A stretch of DNA of 64,000 nucleotides from Pedosphaera sp. (lineage in GTDB: Bacteria; Verrucomicrobiota; Verrucomicrobiia; Limisphaerales; SXQI01), in NCBI GenBank assembly GCA_025359965.1, contig JANYDC010000159.1:1-64000 (forward strand), read 5' to 3'. How positions within the stretch are numbered: position 1 is the stretch's first letter; every line of letters starts with the position of its first letter. The position numbers and the translations under genes were made by a program. A model generated the notes under the pieces. The model made no database searches. It saw only the letters and a program-made list of their open reading frames with translations, and was not told where the DNA came from. Of this stretch, positions 37,355 through 45,337 are shown in pieces.

Positions 37355-37626
37355 TTCGCACGCGAAGGCGCCAAGACCGCGAAGGGGGGAAGGGGAAATT
37401 TTTAACCACGGACGGGAATGACAGGGCACGGAAAGGGACGGGGAGTTTTTGACCGCGGATGGGAATGGATGGGACTTGGATGGGGAGTTTTCGCAAGTGA
37501 AGACCGCGAAGAGAAAATGGAGGAACTGATGAAGGAAGACAGAGAAGGAGGAATAAAAAGAAATGGAATGTAAGCCCTATTTTTCGCTTCCACCTTCGCG
37601 CACTTCGCGCCTTCGCGTGAAAAAAG
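37355..37626. repeat. Inverted CGCGAAGG-type repeat pair
   Basis: Left arm 37355-37386 reads ACGCGAAGGCGCCAAGACCG then CGAAGG. Right arm 37593-37626 is the inverted counterpart, CCTTCGCGCACTTCGCGCCT then TCGCGTGAAAA. About 200 bp of purine-rich sequence lie between. The design parallels the CGCAGAG repeats around the GxxExxY gene but has no gene inside. Confidence 0.55.
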
Positions 37627-37639
37627 GGGCCGGGCCGGG

Positions 37640-37735
37640 GCGAAGAAGCGTTCGGGCAGCAGACGCCAAGGAGGTGGGGGTGGGGAACCCCGCTGAAGAA
37701 ACGTGCCGCTGCCCGAACTGAAGTGTCTTCACAAT
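37640..37735 (-). ncRNA. Candidate structured RNA element downstream of typA
   Basis: An 11-bp perfect inverted pair (GTTCGGGCAGC at 37650-37660 and GCTGCCCGAAC at 37708-37718) closes a loop of about 47 nt that itself contains GGGGTTCCCC. Flanking GAAG/CTTC words extend the pairing. On the minus strand the structure is followed by a GC-rich run and six T residues (37620-37625). This could be a small RNA, a 3' UTR element of typA or just a repeat. Strand and identity are uncertain. Confidence 0.3.
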
Positions 37736-37770
37736 TTCACCCCTTTGCATTGGGGCTCCATCGTTAGTAA

Positions 37771-37796
37771 CCGGGGTGGGTGTTGGCCCACCCCGG
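37771..37796. terminator. Strong hairpin downstream of typA
   Basis: CCGGGGTGGG-TGTTGG-CCCACCCCGG forms a perfect 10-bp stem, 39 bp past the typA stop. No T-tract follows on the minus strand, so it may protect the mRNA end or act as a factor-dependent terminator instead of an intrinsic one. Confidence 0.4.
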
Positions 37797-37835
37797 TGCA
37801 CACAGTCCTCAGGGACGTGTCTTCCTATATAACGG

Positions 37836-39665
37836 CTATTCTTCGAGAACCTTAAACACGCGGCTCTGGGAGGCGCGTTTGCGGGCGGTTTCGTCCAGGA
37901 TCTTCTTACGAAGACGCAGGTTTTTCGGGGTGGCTTCGACGTATTCGTCGGACCCGATGTATTCGAGCGCGCGCTCGAGCGAAAGTTTCATTGGCGGTTC
38001 GAGTTGAACGCCTTTGCCGTCACCCTGGGAACGCATGTTGGTCAGGCGTTTTTCTTTGCAGGGGTTGACCGGGATATCGGCCTCGCGGGCGTTTTCGCCA
38101 ACGATCATGCCGACGTAGATGTTGTCACCGGGCTCGACCATCAATCGGCCGCGTTCCTGCACCATGCAAAGGGCGTAAGCGGTTGCTTCGCCACCTTCCA
38201 TGCTGACGAGTGAACCGTTCTTGCGAGCGGCGATTTCGCCGCGATCAGCACCGTACTCGTGGAACAAATGGGACATGACGCCCATACCACGGGTTTGGTT
38301 GACGAGATCCGTTTCGAAACCGATGAGGCCGCGTGTCGGGATAATGGCCTCGATGGAAACCTCGTTGCCGTGGTGGTCCATGTTGGTGATGTCACCTTTG
38401 CGGTTGGCGAGGTTCTGCAGCACGTCACCCATGGCGTCCTTGGGAATTTCCAAGAACAGTTTTTCCAGGGGTTCCATAAGGTTGCCCTCGGAATCCTTGC
38501 GGTAGAGCACTTCGGGACGGGAAACGAGAACTTCATGGCCCTCGCGGCGCATCTGCTCGACCAGAATGGCGATTTGCATTTCGCCGCGGCCTGAGACCTC
38601 GAAGATGTTGGGGGCTGCGGTGTCTGCCACGCGAAGGGCGACATTGGTGCGCATTTCCTTAATCAACCGCTCTTTGATATGGCGCGCAGTGACCAATTTT
38701 CCATCGTTGCCGGCCAGAGGACCGTCGTTGACGGCGAATTCCATCTGAATGGTGGGCGGATCGATGGGTTTGAAGGGCAGCGGTTCCGCGTCCATGCTGT
38801 CGGTGATGGTGTCACCGATGAATACGTCTTCGAATCCGCTGATACCAACGATGTCACCGGCATGCGCCTCGGGGATTTCGATCCGCATCATGCCGGAGAA
38901 ATGGAACACCTTGGTGCATTTAGCTTGCAGACGGGTGCCGTTGCCTTTGATACAGACAATGGGATCGCCCACTTTGATTTTGCCACCAATGATCTTACCG
39001 AAAGCAATACGACCGAGATAATCGGAGTAATCCAAGTTGGCCACGAGCATCTTGAGAGTGGCGCTGGCCACTGCACGGGGCGGAGGAATGTGCTTGATAA
39101 TGGCCTCAAACAGCGGCTCCATGGTGGTGCTGGTGTGTTCCATCTCCACTTTGGCGAAGCCCTGCTTGGCCGAAGCGTAGATGACCGGGAAATCGAGCTG
39201 CTCATCGGTGGCATGCAGTGCCACGAAAAGCTCGAACACGAGGTCGAGAATCTTGTGAGGGTTGACGTTTTCGCGGTCAATCTTGTTGATGACAACGATG
39301 GGTTTCGCACCGGCTTCAAGAGCCTTGCGCAGCACGAAGCGGGTCTGAGCCTGAGGGCCTTCAGTGGAATCAACCACCAACAGCACGCCGTCGATCATGT
39401 TCATGATACGCTCAACCTCACCGCCGAAGTCGGCATGGCCCGGGGTGTCCACGATGTTGACGTGGTATTCCTTGTATTTAAAGGCAGCGTTTTTGGCGCG
39501 GATGGTGATGCCTTTCTCCCTCTCGAGGTCCATAGAGTCCATCATGCGCTCTTCCGTAGCCTGGTTGGCTCGGAAAGTGCCTGATTGTTTAAGTAGACAG
39601 TCGACCAGCGTTGTTTTGCCGTGGTCAACGTGCGCGATGATGGCGATGTTGCGGATGTGCTCCAT
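37836..39665 (-). CDS. typA: Ribosome-associated GTPase TypA/BipA
   Basis: The 609-residue translational GTPase has the G motifs AHVDHGKTTL (residues 11-20), the switch region REKGITIRAKNA, DTPGHADFGGEV and INKIDRENV, followed by EF-G-like domains (GRGEMQIAILVEQMRREG; IPTRGLIGFETDLVNQTRGM) and the TypA-specific C-terminus. Length is normal for the family. It acts at the 70S ribosome in stress and low-temperature adaptation and in ribosome assembly. It is transcribed alone. The upstream gap carries a dispersed composite repeat (39819-39929), and downstream lies a strong hairpin. Confidence 0.97.
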   Translation of the reverse strand: MEHIRNIAIIAHVDHGKTTLVDCLLKQSGTFRANQATEERMMDSMDLEREKGITIRAKNAAFKYKEYHVNIVDTPGHADFGGEVERIMNMIDGVLLVVDSTEGPQAQTRFVLRKALEAGAKPIVVINKIDRENVNPHKILDLVFELFVALHATDEQLDFPVIYASAKQGFAKVEMEHTSTTMEPLFEAIIKHIPPPRAVASATLKMLVANLDYSDYLGRIAFGKIIGGKIKVGDPIVCIKGNGTRLQAKCTKVFHFSGMMRIEIPEAHAGDIVGISGFEDVFIGDTITDSMDAEPLPFKPIDPPTIQMEFAVNDGPLAGNDGKLVTARHIKERLIKEMRTNVALRVADTAAPNIFEVSGRGEMQIAILVEQMRREGHEVLVSRPEVLYRKDSEGNLMEPLEKLFLEIPKDAMGDVLQNLANRKGDITNMDHHGNEVSIEAIIPTRGLIGFETDLVNQTRGMGVMSHLFHEYGADRGEIAARKNGSLVSMEGGEATAYALCMVQERGRLMVEPGDNIYVGMIVGENAREADIPVNPCKEKRLTNMRSQGDGKGVQLEPPMKLSLERALEYIGSDEYVEATPKNLRLRKKILDETARKRASQSRVFKVLEE

Positions 39666-39985
39666 AAATGTCCGATACTAAAATCTAGCCTTTCATTCTC
39701 GCCAATTGAAGGGAATGGGTCAAGGGCTTTGAAGTGACGATTTTAAGGCGTTTTGGTGAAAAACTCGATTTCAACCCCTTACGAGGATCGAAAAACGTTG
39801 CTTTACGCGTTCAACGTGCGCTACGGAGCGCGACTCTGTGAGTCGCAGCAACACCGGAACTCAAGACGGATCAACCTTTCCGTGCGCCCTTGGTATCCTA
39901 ACCCGCTGCGGGTCGCAGACCCGCGCTCCGGCGGACGCTCCGGTTTTGGCGATTTGAAGGATTTTGTATTACACCCCCTTCCAAA
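39666..39985. other. Intergenic gap dominated by a composite dispersed repeat
   Basis: About 320 bp between typA and the chelatase gene. Beyond the repeat at 39819-39929 I see nothing assignable. Confidence 0.5.
39819..39929 (+). repeat. Composite dispersed repeat, copy 1
   Basis: Two conserved blocks, CGCTACGGAGCGCGACTCTG..AGTCGCAGCAACACCGGAAC and, about 35 bp on, CGCTGCGGGTCGCAGACCCG CGCTCC (hairpin GCGGGTC-GCA-GACCCGC). The same blocks in the same order and spacing occur at 55460-55576. The second block alone occurs at 15645-15669. Confidence 0.75.
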
Positions 39986-40876
39986 TCAGCCGTCGATCCC
40001 AGCCGCCTCTCGCACCCGCTGGAGGATGACCTCGGGCAAATGCGGCTCAGACCCGATGCTCGGGGTGTACCAGACCATCTTCCCCTTTCGCTCAGTGGGA
40101 TTCCGCCAAGTCGGCTGACCAAGACGCATCCGCTCGCGCACATGGCGCTCCGGTTCGCCCAGCATCATGGGAATATCCTCAAAGGAGTGCAGACCGTCGC
40201 TGATGAAAAATGGGACCACTACGATATTGCGTGATTGGGCGAGGCTGTAGCACTCGGCAATCTTGGGCTCTTCCTCCATGAAAATAGCGTGGACTTCAGC
40301 GTAGATCTCGCAGGCGCGGATCAGTTCCACCTGACGTTCAATGGCTTTCCGAGAGTTTTCACTGTTGCCGGTACCGTGACCGGCTATGAAAAGAGCTGTG
40401 TCACGAGGTTGAGCTGCTCGCGGAAAGGGGTACTTGGCCACGGTTTCCTGAGCACGAGCGATCAGAATTTCCGTCATGCTGTCGTGGGTGCCCACCGGGC
40501 CGCAGTAGAAGATGGTTTGATCGCCGACTTTGCGCTGGCGGGGAAAGTTGGCTCCGTCGGTCGCGGGAAATCCAAGTTCGCGCGGGATCACCTGCTCCGT
40601 GAAATACCCCTCACTAATGAACAGCGGGACCACAAAAACCCTTGGAGCCCATGCCCCTCGCAACACCCCTGCGATGGTTGGCTCCTCCTTCCAAAACCCC
40701 GTAAGCACCTGGGCAAACTGACCCCGACGGCTGAGTTCATCAGCATGCTGATGCGTCGGGGCGGCAGATTCCGCGTTCAACGTTGATCCATGTCCCAGTA
40801 AGATCAGCGCTGAATCCGAGTAATTTTTTCGATCCACGCTTCCATGGGTAACTCGAAAAACAGTCCACTTCAACAT
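39986..40876 (-). CDS. cbiX: CbiX/sirohydrochlorin chelatase family protein
   Basis: The 296-residue protein consists of two CbiX-like halves. Each starts with the chelatase signature: ALILLGHGSTLNAES (about 23-37, His likely metal ligand) and ALFIAGHGTGNSENSRKAIE. Each has the partner motif near its end: VFVVPLFISEGYFTEQVIP and NIVVVPFFISDGLHSFEDIP, with HAIFMEEEPKI before the second. Two-domain CbiX enzymes insert cobalt or ferrous iron into sirohydrochlorin for cobalamin or sirohaem synthesis. No other tetrapyrrole gene is present in the window, so the metal and pathway are inferred from family only. Confidence 0.88.
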   Translation of the reverse strand: MLKWTVFRVTHGSVDRKNYSDSALILLGHGSTLNAESAAPTHQHADELSRRGQFAQVLTGFWKEEPTIAGVLRGAWAPRVFVVPLFISEGYFTEQVIPRELGFPATDGANFPRQRKVGDQTIFYCGPVGTHDSMTEILIARAQETVAKYPFPRAAQPRDTALFIAGHGTGNSENSRKAIERQVELIRACEIYAEVHAIFMEEEPKIAECYSLAQSRNIVVVPFFISDGLHSFEDIPMMLGEPERHVRERMRLGQPTWRNPTERKGKMVWYTPSIGSEPHLPEVILQRVREAAGIDG

Positions 40877-40965
40877 CTACGCGATCACTTTCGCTTCAAG
40901 CTGACAGGAAAATTGCGGAGCAATGAAGGCATGTGTGTTGCTAATACGGCAGACAAGGCATAAAA

Positions 40966-41226
40966 GTGAGTGATGGTGCCAAAATAGGCCGCCAAGCTGT
41001 GATGCAAATCATTCCCATACTCGCCAGCGGTGAAAGTATAATTGGTTTTATGCTTTGGGTGATATGTATGATATACCCTTTTTGGTTGTTCGTAACCGGT
41101 GCTGGATTTTGTCGCTCGAATAAGCCAATACTGAAGAAAAAAGGCGAAATGATGGTGACCACCGGCTTACTCCTAGCGATACTCATTTCTTTTCTGTTCC
41201 CGTTATTCTTGCGTTTTTTACCTTAA
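40966..41226 (+). CDS. Hypothetical small membrane protein
   Basis: Up to 86 residues from a GTG start (an internal ATG at 41002 would give 74). It has two hydrophobic helices (about 24-48 and 67-84) separated by a short basic loop (FCRSNKPILKKKGE). No family is recognised. Local base composition is A+T-rich relative to neighbours. Confidence 0.5.
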   Translation: MSDGAKIGRQAVMQIIPILASGESIIGFMLWVICMIYPFWLFVTGAGFCRSNKPILKKKGEMMVTTGLLLAILISFLFPLFLRFLP

Positions 41227-41292
41227 CGCCGCGCCCCCTTCGTGACAGCATTAACTGCATTCCCTGAAATTGAATCGTACGCACAAAATCCC

Positions 41293-41544
41293 ATGAGCGA
41301 ATCTGCCATTCCGCCCAAATTACCCCAAGAACAGAAGCTTCTCAGCATCTACTTGGACAACACTGCTTACGCCAAAGGAAAAATGATTGTCGGCAGTTTT
41401 GCTGATAAACATGGATTGGTCGAAGCCCACCTTGATGCCTATTTGGACGAAGGCTGGCGGGTGAAACAAATCAGCATGGCGGGAGGAGCCTCTGATTCCT
41501 TGGCAGTCAGATGTTGGCTTGTGGTACTTTTGGAACGCGGTTAG
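41293..41544 (+). CDS. Conserved-looking small hypothetical protein
   Basis: An 83-residue protein from ATG 41293 (the frame opens at 41242), soluble, with KLLSIYLDNTAYAKGKMIVG near the start and DEGWRVKQISMAGGASDSLA then VRCWLVVLLER at the end. The C-terminal 'G..V..ism.GG......vr.WlvVvLe' resembles small DUF4177-like proteins, but I cannot name the family firmly. It stands alone between the small membrane protein and the SDR gene. Confidence 0.6.
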   Translation: MSESAIPPKLPQEQKLLSIYLDNTAYAKGKMIVGSFADKHGLVEAHLDAYLDEGWRVKQISMAGGASDSLAVRCWLVVLLERG

Positions 41545-41693
41545 CGGCAAAAAGCACGGCGAATTATCGACATTAGTTGGCGGACTACCGCTGCCAGTCA
41601 CTTGCACTTTTCACGGTTGGCAGGAAGTTCTCATTCTAACGCGCGTTCTCCGCCGCCCGGGTTTTAACGCAGCGTCTATGCTAGCAACCATTG

Positions 41694-42437
41694 ATGAACC
41701 ATTCTGTGTTCCTGATCGTCGGTGCCACGGGAGGCATCGGGGCAAGCCTCGCATGCAAACTCTGCCGGGAAGGTCACACGGTGCTCGCCGCCGCACGGAC
41801 CCAGGCTGATTTGGACTCTCTGTCCATGGAAACCGGCGCAAAACCATATCTTTGCGATGTGGTCCAATCATCGCAGGTGGATCAACTATTCCAATCGGCC
41901 CTAGCCGATCACGGAAAAATTGACGGCGTGGCTCATTGCGTGGGCTCGCTTTTCCTCAAACCGGCGCACCTGACCAGCGATGCTGATTGGGCCTCGACTC
42001 TGAACATCAATCTGACGTCGGCCTTCTATGTGTTGCGGGCGGCAGCCAAAGCCATGTTGAACACCGGCGGTAGCATCGTGCTCTGTTCATCAGCAGCTGC
42101 CGAGCGCGGCTTGTCCAATCACGAAGCCATTGGTGCGGCCAAGGCGGGCATCATCGGGTTGGCACGTTCCGCCGCCGCGACTTATGCGCGACAAGGAATC
42201 CGCGTCAACGCGGTCGCCCCCGGCATGGTGAGAACGCGTCTCACCGAGGCTTTGACGAAGAACGAGACGATGCTCAAGTTTTCCACCGCGCTGCACGCAC
42301 TGAACCGCATCGGTGAACCGGAGGACGTGGCCTCCGCCATCGCCTGGCTGCTTTCCAAACAACAATCCTGGGTAACCGGCCAAGTCATTGGTGTGGACGG
42401 CGGACTGAGCTCAGTCCAGCCCAAATCGACGATGTAA
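41694..42437 (+). CDS. SDR-family protein lacking the catalytic tyrosine
   Basis: The product of about 247 residues (start MNHSVFLIVG) has the Rossmann glycine motif GATGGIGASLA and classical SDR body: HCVGSLF, NINLTSAFYVLRAA, RVNAVAPGMVRT and the C-terminal SWVTGQVIGVDGGLSS. The Ser of the active site is present (Ser133), but the YxxxK motif reads IGAAK (146-150), so the catalytic Tyr is Ile while Lys150 remains. I believe related atypical SDRs with NHEAI..AK exist, so this may be a subfamily trait, not damage. Cofactor binding seems intact; ordinary dehydrogenase chemistry is doubtful. Substrate is unknown. Confidence 0.88.
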   Translation: MNHSVFLIVGATGGIGASLACKLCREGHTVLAAARTQADLDSLSMETGAKPYLCDVVQSSQVDQLFQSALADHGKIDGVAHCVGSLFLKPAHLTSDADWASTLNINLTSAFYVLRAAAKAMLNTGGSIVLCSSAAAERGLSNHEAIGAAKAGIIGLARSAAATYARQGIRVNAVAPGMVRTRLTEALTKNETMLKFSTALHALNRIGEPEDVASAIAWLLSKQQSWVTGQVIGVDGGLSSVQPKSTM

Positions 42438-42496
42438 GCATTCTCATCTTTCCCAGATCGTCCTCTTACGTCGGCTTTCTGGTTTGGTGGGAAATT

Positions 42497-42506
42497 GGGG
42501 GGGGGG
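42497..42506 (+). repeat. G10 homopolymer tract
   Basis: Ten consecutive G residues in the gap after the SDR gene. A second G10 tract is at 18409-18418. Confidence 0.7.
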
Positions 42507-42653
42507 AAGAGGTCAAGTACGCTATACTGGCAAACGAAATTAAAGAGCAAAACCCTGTCAAGAAACACACACAGATAATGAAACGCCTAAACCAAAGTGA
42601 TAGCCCATCTCAGCCAAACACGATATTATTTAACCGCGCAGATCTAGGTTAGC

Positions 42654-43055
42654 TTACTGCTCAATCTTAATGTCATCTCCCATACCAGTGTGAAATCCGA
42701 TCTCACGCTTAGGTTGCGCTTCAGTCTCCTCCTCTATTTGACAAGCAATCAACTGAACACAGTGCTGGTTAGTTACAAGCAGGCAAGCCGCTCCGTCGCT
42801 CAACTCCCCTTCAAGTTTGATCATCGAATGACCGCGCGCACTGAGAGTGCGAACTTTGATTGTTACGCCGCTAGATAACGAAGCTGAGAGGACCCAACGC
42901 TTTTTCTTTGAACCACCATTACGCCTTATTTCGATCAGCCAATTCTGAATTTCGATCGCTGTTTGCTGTACGAATGTACCCGCTGATTCGTAAGCATGCT
43001 CCTCTTCGGCTGTTCGTCGTCGAGCAACATTTATCAAAGGAGTTGGATTATTCAT
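42654..43055 (-). CDS. Hypothetical protein
   Basis: A 133-residue soluble protein, MNNPTPLINVARRRTAEEEH onward, with an internal stretch (WLIEIRRNGGSKKKRWVLSA; VTIKVRTLSARGHSMIKLEG) that looks like a small beta-rich domain, and an acidic C-terminus. No family is recognised. It is isolated, with low G+C like other orphan genes of this window, and could be an acquired gene. Confidence 0.5.
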   Translation of the reverse strand: MNNPTPLINVARRRTAEEEHAYESAGTFVQQTAIEIQNWLIEIRRNGGSKKKRWVLSASLSSGVTIKVRTLSARGHSMIKLEGELSDGAACLLVTNQHCVQLIACQIEEETEAQPKREIGFHTGMGDDIKIEQ

Positions 43056-43486
43056 GGCGTCGTGGTCAAGTGAATATAGGACAAAATGGACTTGGCTAGA
43101 ATCAGGTTATTAATTCTTATTTATTTCAAATCCGTTTCCATGTAAAGGTTTTGCATGGTTGTGGCAAGCACGCAATTTGATCATGTAGGGAGCCGCTGGT
43201 ACGTCCAGTGTGTTTTTCCCGTCTGGACTCACGGAAACGACGGCAGGAGGTCGACTGACACCTCCTACGTCAATCCTTTCGGCCTCCAAGTCACGCATAC
43301 TAATTTCCGCCGCAGGGTGAGGACGTCCCCGAAAATGTCGCCCAGCTTTTCGACGCGCCTTAAGGCATCGGCAGGATTTTTTTGGCATCACCTCAAATGA
43401 CGGACAAAATCCGCTTAACAGGTCGATCAATGCCACCTATTCTCCGGCATGCCAATTCCAATCGCACCCTTTTCAAGAAAATCAAA
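43056..43486. other. Intergenic stretch, no supported gene
   Basis: About 430 bp before the broken cytochrome gene. A 108-codon minus-strand frame (43110-43436) has no recognisable family. No hairpin repeat is obvious. Confidence 0.4.
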
Positions 43487-44468
43487 ATGAGCGCGAAATA
43501 TTTCGCCGGATTCGTGGCGTCCGTGCTCCTAACTTGGACGGCAGCCCATGGTGCCGAAACTACAATACCCTCCCTGCATACTCCCCCGCCCTGGGCCTAT
43601 GCGGTCAACCCTCCGGACTTTAAGGCCCCGGCTGACGACGGAACTTTGCGCCATGTGCCGGACAGCACTCTTGCGCTGACGCTCACGCAGGTGCGGGACA
43701 GTTTTTTGTCGCCCGATTGGCATCCGGAGTCACCCCCCGATGCCCGAAGTGGTGGTGCATGGGAGGAAGCCCGATGTGTGGGCGTGCGGTTACTGTCATC
43801 GCGCGGAGGGAACGGGGGGGCCGGAGAACACGAGCCTCGCCGGGCTTCCGGCGGCGTACATCATCCAACAGATGGCTGACTTCAAGAGTGGGGTGAGGAA
43901 AACTTCTGTTCCGCAGAGGGTTCCTCCGGCCACGATGATCGCTGTGGCGAAGGCTACGACTCCAGCCGAGGTGGAAGCGGCGGCGGCTTATTTTTCTAGC
44001 CTCAGTCTGAAACCGCTTATTCGGGTGATTGAGTCGGAGTTGGCACCGAAAACGGAGGTGCGCGGGTGGCACTTGGCCGCGCTCAAGGGTGATGAAAAGG
44101 AGCCGGTCGGCCAGAGGGTTATCGAGATGCCGGAAGACTTGGAACAGTTTGTCAGTCGTGACTCGCGCTCTCATTTTATCGCCTACGTGCCTCTTGGAAG
44201 CATCCAAAAAGGGAAGGAACTCGCCACCACCGGCGGTGCGGGTAAAACGGTGCAATGCACTATTTGCCATGGACCAGAACTGAAGGGACTCGGGCCCATC
44301 CCCGGCATTGCAGGCCGCTCACCGAGTTATCTCGTGCGCCAACTCTTCGATTTCAGAGAGGGCACTCGCGCTGGAATTAGCAGCGCGCTGATGAAACCAA
44401 CCGTTGAACACTTGACGATTGAAGACATGATCGCACTGGCTGCCTACGCTGCTTCCCTGACACCGTGA
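43487..44468 (+). pseudogene. Dihaem cytochrome c gene with a frameshift in a C6 tract
   Basis: From ATG 43487 a signal peptide (MSAKYFAGFVASVLLTWTAA) and about 80 residues follow, ending LSPDWHPESPP. The frame then goes wrong at six C residues (43733-43738). From 43740 the +1 frame continues perfectly: MPEVVVHGRKPDVWACGYCH (haem 1), then TVQCTICHGPELKG (haem 2), ending at 44468. Deleting one C joins them into one protein of about 326 residues with two cytochrome c domains. It may be a pseudogene, slippage-controlled gene or base-calling error. If functional, it is a periplasmic electron carrier. The downstream area is strongly rearranged, which makes real decay credible. Confidence 0.75.
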
Positions 44469-44520
44469 ATGATGCGCCTTGCGTCGTGAGGTCTGCATAG
44501 AACCCTCAAAGCTGCCGATC

Positions 44521-44640
44521 ACCCAACAGCCCATCCGCAAAACGGTAGTGAGTCAGCGAATGGCCGACAAACGCTGGCTCATCTGGAATACCTCACCAGA
44601 TTGCTGAAAAAGATGTCAGAGAAATGCTCACTAAAACCAA
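44521..44640 (+). pseudogene. Degenerate copy of the small gene at 45724
   Basis: Translation gives TQQPIRKTVVSQRMADK and, after a one-base slip, ALAHLEYLTRLLKKMSE. This mirrors MQQPIRKTVGRQRTADEALA and HLEDLIRFLK of the frame at 45724. There is no start codon and one frameshift. Confidence 0.55.
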
Positions 44641-44652
44641 AGCGGAGCCAAA

Positions 44653-45072
44653 TCATTTATCGCGCAGAGTCGCAGAGACGCGGAGTGGGTCTTCGTCCAA
44701 ACCGTTGACTGCGCGGACGATTCCATCCTTCATCAGAGCAGCACCGAAATTGAGCAAATAACCTAGCTTCAATCCGGTCAGACGAAGGTAGGTTTGCAAC
44801 TGTTTGCGGTGAACGGCATGAAGGGCTTCAACTGATTTAAGCTCAACAACAACTATCCCCGCCAGAATAATATCCGCACGAAAGCCCTCATCAAATTGAA
44901 GCCCTTTGTAGCTAACCGGGATCGGCACCTGCCGTTTGACCAGAAGCCCTCGCGCAGTCAATTCATAGGCCAACACAGTTTCGTAAACGGACTCGAGTAA
45001 TCCGGGTCCAAGTTGCCGATGCGATTCAATAGCAGCTTCGATGAGAATTGTGCCAAGTCGGTTCTCATTCAT
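44653..45072 (-). CDS. GxxExxY-family protein (PD-(D/E)XK fold)
   Basis: The 139-residue protein has the eponymous motif in GPGLLESVYETVL (about 23-35). The predicted PD-(D/E)XK core follows with RADIILAGIVVVELKSVEAL (Asp ... Glu-x-Lys) and QLQTYLRLTGLKLGYLLNFG. This is the PDDEXK_3-like family of small putative nucleases of unknown role, often present in several copies per genome. The last residues (LRVSATLRDK) are encoded by a CGCAGAG-type repeat that continues past the stop, and more copies lie upstream. The cassette sits between the two pieces of a broken duplicated unit. All core residues expected of the fold are present, so it is probably intact. Confidence 0.88.
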   Translation of the reverse strand: MNENRLGTILIEAAIESHRQLGPGLLESVYETVLAYELTARGLLVKRQVPIPVSYKGLQFDEGFRADIILAGIVVVELKSVEALHAVHRKQLQTYLRLTGLKLGYLLNFGAALMKDGIVRAVNGLDEDPLRVSATLRDK

Positions 45073-45258
45073 AGGGCCGCATTCTTGTGTGACTCTGAGG
45101 CTTTGGGCGAGAATCTTTTATTCGTGCATTTGAGGTTGGAAAATTCGCGCAGAGCCGCTGAGTCGCAGAGATGGTGCTTCCACAAATCAACAGAGAGAAA
45201 ATCGGCTGACTCCTCTTTGCTCTTTGAAAACTCTGCGCCTCAGCGCCTCAGCGCGAGA
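44658..45258. repeat. CGCAGAG-type repeats bordering the GxxExxY gene
   Basis: Three copies: 44660-44682 (CGCGCAGAGTCGCAGAGACG then CGG) inside the 3' end of the gene; 45144-45171 (TTCGCGCAGAGCCGCTGAGT then CGCAGAGA) in the same orientation upstream of its start; and 45231-45258 (CTCTGCGCCTCAGCGCCTCA then GCGCGAGA) inverted. The last two form an inverted pair with about 60 bp between. Confidence 0.7.
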
Positions 45259-45337
45259 ATCCCCCCTCTCCTCAAATTAGTTATCACCCGGCTCGGAGTA
45301 GTTCTTCGCTCAACCGATCGACACCCTTCCATACGAC

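Larger units (their letters stand above)
37276..37835. other. Non-coding gap with inverted repeats and structured stretch
   Basis: About 560 bp between tRNA-Asp and typA with no gene. It contains a pair of inverted CGCGAAGG-type repeats (37355-37386 and 37593-37626), between which lie two variants of an 'ACCGCGGATGGGAATGGATG' type repeat. It also holds an 11-bp inverted pair at 37650/37718 and a 10-bp-stem hairpin at 37771-37796. Confidence 0.6.

Noticed and set aside
37640-37735. Identification as 6S or SRP RNA
   Set aside because: The closed region is too short for 6S and lacks the GGAAGGAAGCAGC-type SRP loop; left as an unnamed candidate.
43110-43436. 108-codon minus-strand frame before the broken cytochrome
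   Set aside because: No recognisable domain; composition like non-coding sequence.
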